A program made the position numbers and the translations under genes. A stretch of 64,000 nucleotides of DNA from positions 124,001-188,000 of the forward strand of contig NZ_JAHMHW010000009.1 of the NCBI RefSeq assembly GCF_020169515.1, written 5' to 3'. The stretch comes from Paenibacillus vietnamensis (GTDB taxonomy: Bacteria; Bacillota; Bacilli; Paenibacillales; Paenibacillaceae). Shown one piece after another: positions 62,062-64,000 of this stretch (positions within the stretch are counted from its first letter, which is position 1; the number at the start of each line of letters is the position of its first letter). The notes under the pieces were generated by a model. It made no database searches, was not told the DNA's origin, and saw nothing but the letters and a program-made list of their open reading frames with translations.

Positions 62062-62495
62062 TCAAATCAGCCGGTAAGCACCGCTTCCCCAAGCCAGCAG
62101 CTTGCCTCCTTCCTCGGTCACACGCGCCTGAAGCGTCAAAGTGCGGTCCGTCCGGTGCACCAGCTCCGCCTCGCATAGAAGCGTTCCTCCCCTGCTGCTG
62201 GACAAAAATTGCGTGTTCAGATTCGCCGTCACCGCCTTCTCGCCGGGAGTTGCCAATATAACGGCAAGCCCCATCGCGTTATCGAGAAGCGACATCAGCA
62301 CGCCGCCGTGTACAATGCCGAGCAGATTCAGATGCGGCTCTGACGCAACCATGCGGATGACCGCTTTATCCGCCTCGGCCTGGACGACCTCGCATCCGAG
62401 CAGCCCCCAGAAGGTCGACTGCGCCCGCTCGGCCAGGCCGGCCAACATTTCGGCGTGATCCGCCTGCCGCGCAGGCCGCTTCTCCTCCTGTCCGC

Positions 62496-62499
<4 letters not shown>
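62062..62499 (-). CDS. PaaI-type hotdog-fold thioesterase
   Basis: A 145-residue hotdog protein. The core motif LNLLGIVHGGVLMSLLDNAM contains the HGG and catalytic Asp positions of PaaI-type acyl-CoA thioesterases; ANLNTQFLSSSRGGTLLCEA follows. Its start overlaps the stop of the acyl-CoA ligase by four bases (ATGA), so both are made together. It probably hydrolyses acyl-CoA thioesters, possibly guarding CoA supply against the ligase. The preferred acyl group is unknown. Confidence 0.88.

Positions 62500-64000
<1,501 letters not shown>

Overview
The window looks like a chromosome segment of a spore-forming Paenibacillus-type Firmicute. The evidence is a small acid-soluble spore protein gene (sspH), strong AGGAGG-type ribosome binding sites, several sugar ABC importers made of a lipoprotein plus two permeases with no ATPase gene of their own (CUT1 type, normally served by a shared ATPase), AraC/YesN-type and LacI-type regulators beside glycosidases, and intergenic regions full of short dispersed repeats. 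No rRNA, tRNA, CRISPR array, intact insertion sequence or phage module was seen.

Layout. 1-6.9 kb: a glucuronide-type cluster on the minus strand (beta-glucuronidase uidA, sugar-binding lipoprotein, two permeases) with a divergent AraC regulator; the two share a control region holding a 45-bp sequence repeated at exactly 50-bp spacing. 7.5-15.6 kb: an alpha-glucoside/isomaltooligosaccharide operon (lipoprotein, two permeases, a debranching-enzyme-like protein, an oligo-1,6-glucosidase) behind a clear promoter and inverted-repeat operators, divergent from a LacI-family gene. 15.7-20.5 kb: small housekeeping and regulatory genes (membrane protein/XRE/DUF4386 set, sspH, DUF1697, HxlR regulator with a divergent quinone-oxidoreductase-like enzyme). 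20.6-23.1 kb: a tight three-gene operon of a divergent Lgt-like membrane protein, a radical SAM protein of the tetraether-lipid-synthase (Tes/MJ0619) type, and a small membrane protein.

23.1-34.2 kb is accessory in character: a truncated DUF4386-like gene, an MFS efflux pump, lipoproteins, a PIN-domain toxin-antitoxin pair, a two-component system with a lipoprotein, and an A+T-rich island carrying a ParA-like ATPase overlapping a HEPN-domain protein. Copies of one hairpin repeat, in three cases beside a shared gene-3'-end sequence, flank both the toxin-antitoxin pair and the ParA-HEPN island. 34.2-42.3 kb: sulfurtransferase, alpha/beta hydrolase, a membrane-anchored molybdopterin oxidoreductase, a styrene-monooxygenase-like flavoprotein, a YmaF-type histidine-rich protein, and a Fur-box-controlled siderophore-binding lipoprotein beside a Btr-like AraC regulator.

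43.0-59.4 kb is a polysaccharide-utilisation locus: a YesN-type regulator divergent from two permeases and a binding lipoprotein, then a 2140-residue secreted protein with two GH43-like modules and two CBM32-like domains, then a 1020-residue cytoplasmic GH2 beta-galactosidase. The plausible scheme is outside trimming of a galactose/arabinose-rich glycan, ABC import and cytoplasmic beta-galactoside cleavage. 59.4-64 kb: a 103-bp tandem repeat, methionine aminopeptidase, two small proteins, and a thioesterase overlapping an acyl-CoA ligase that runs off the window.

The two candidates most worth following are the Tes-like/Lgt-like operon (20.6-23.1 kb), which may make or attach an unusual membrane lipid, and the ParA-HEPN pair (32.0-33.6 kb), which has the form of a small toxin-like or defence module.
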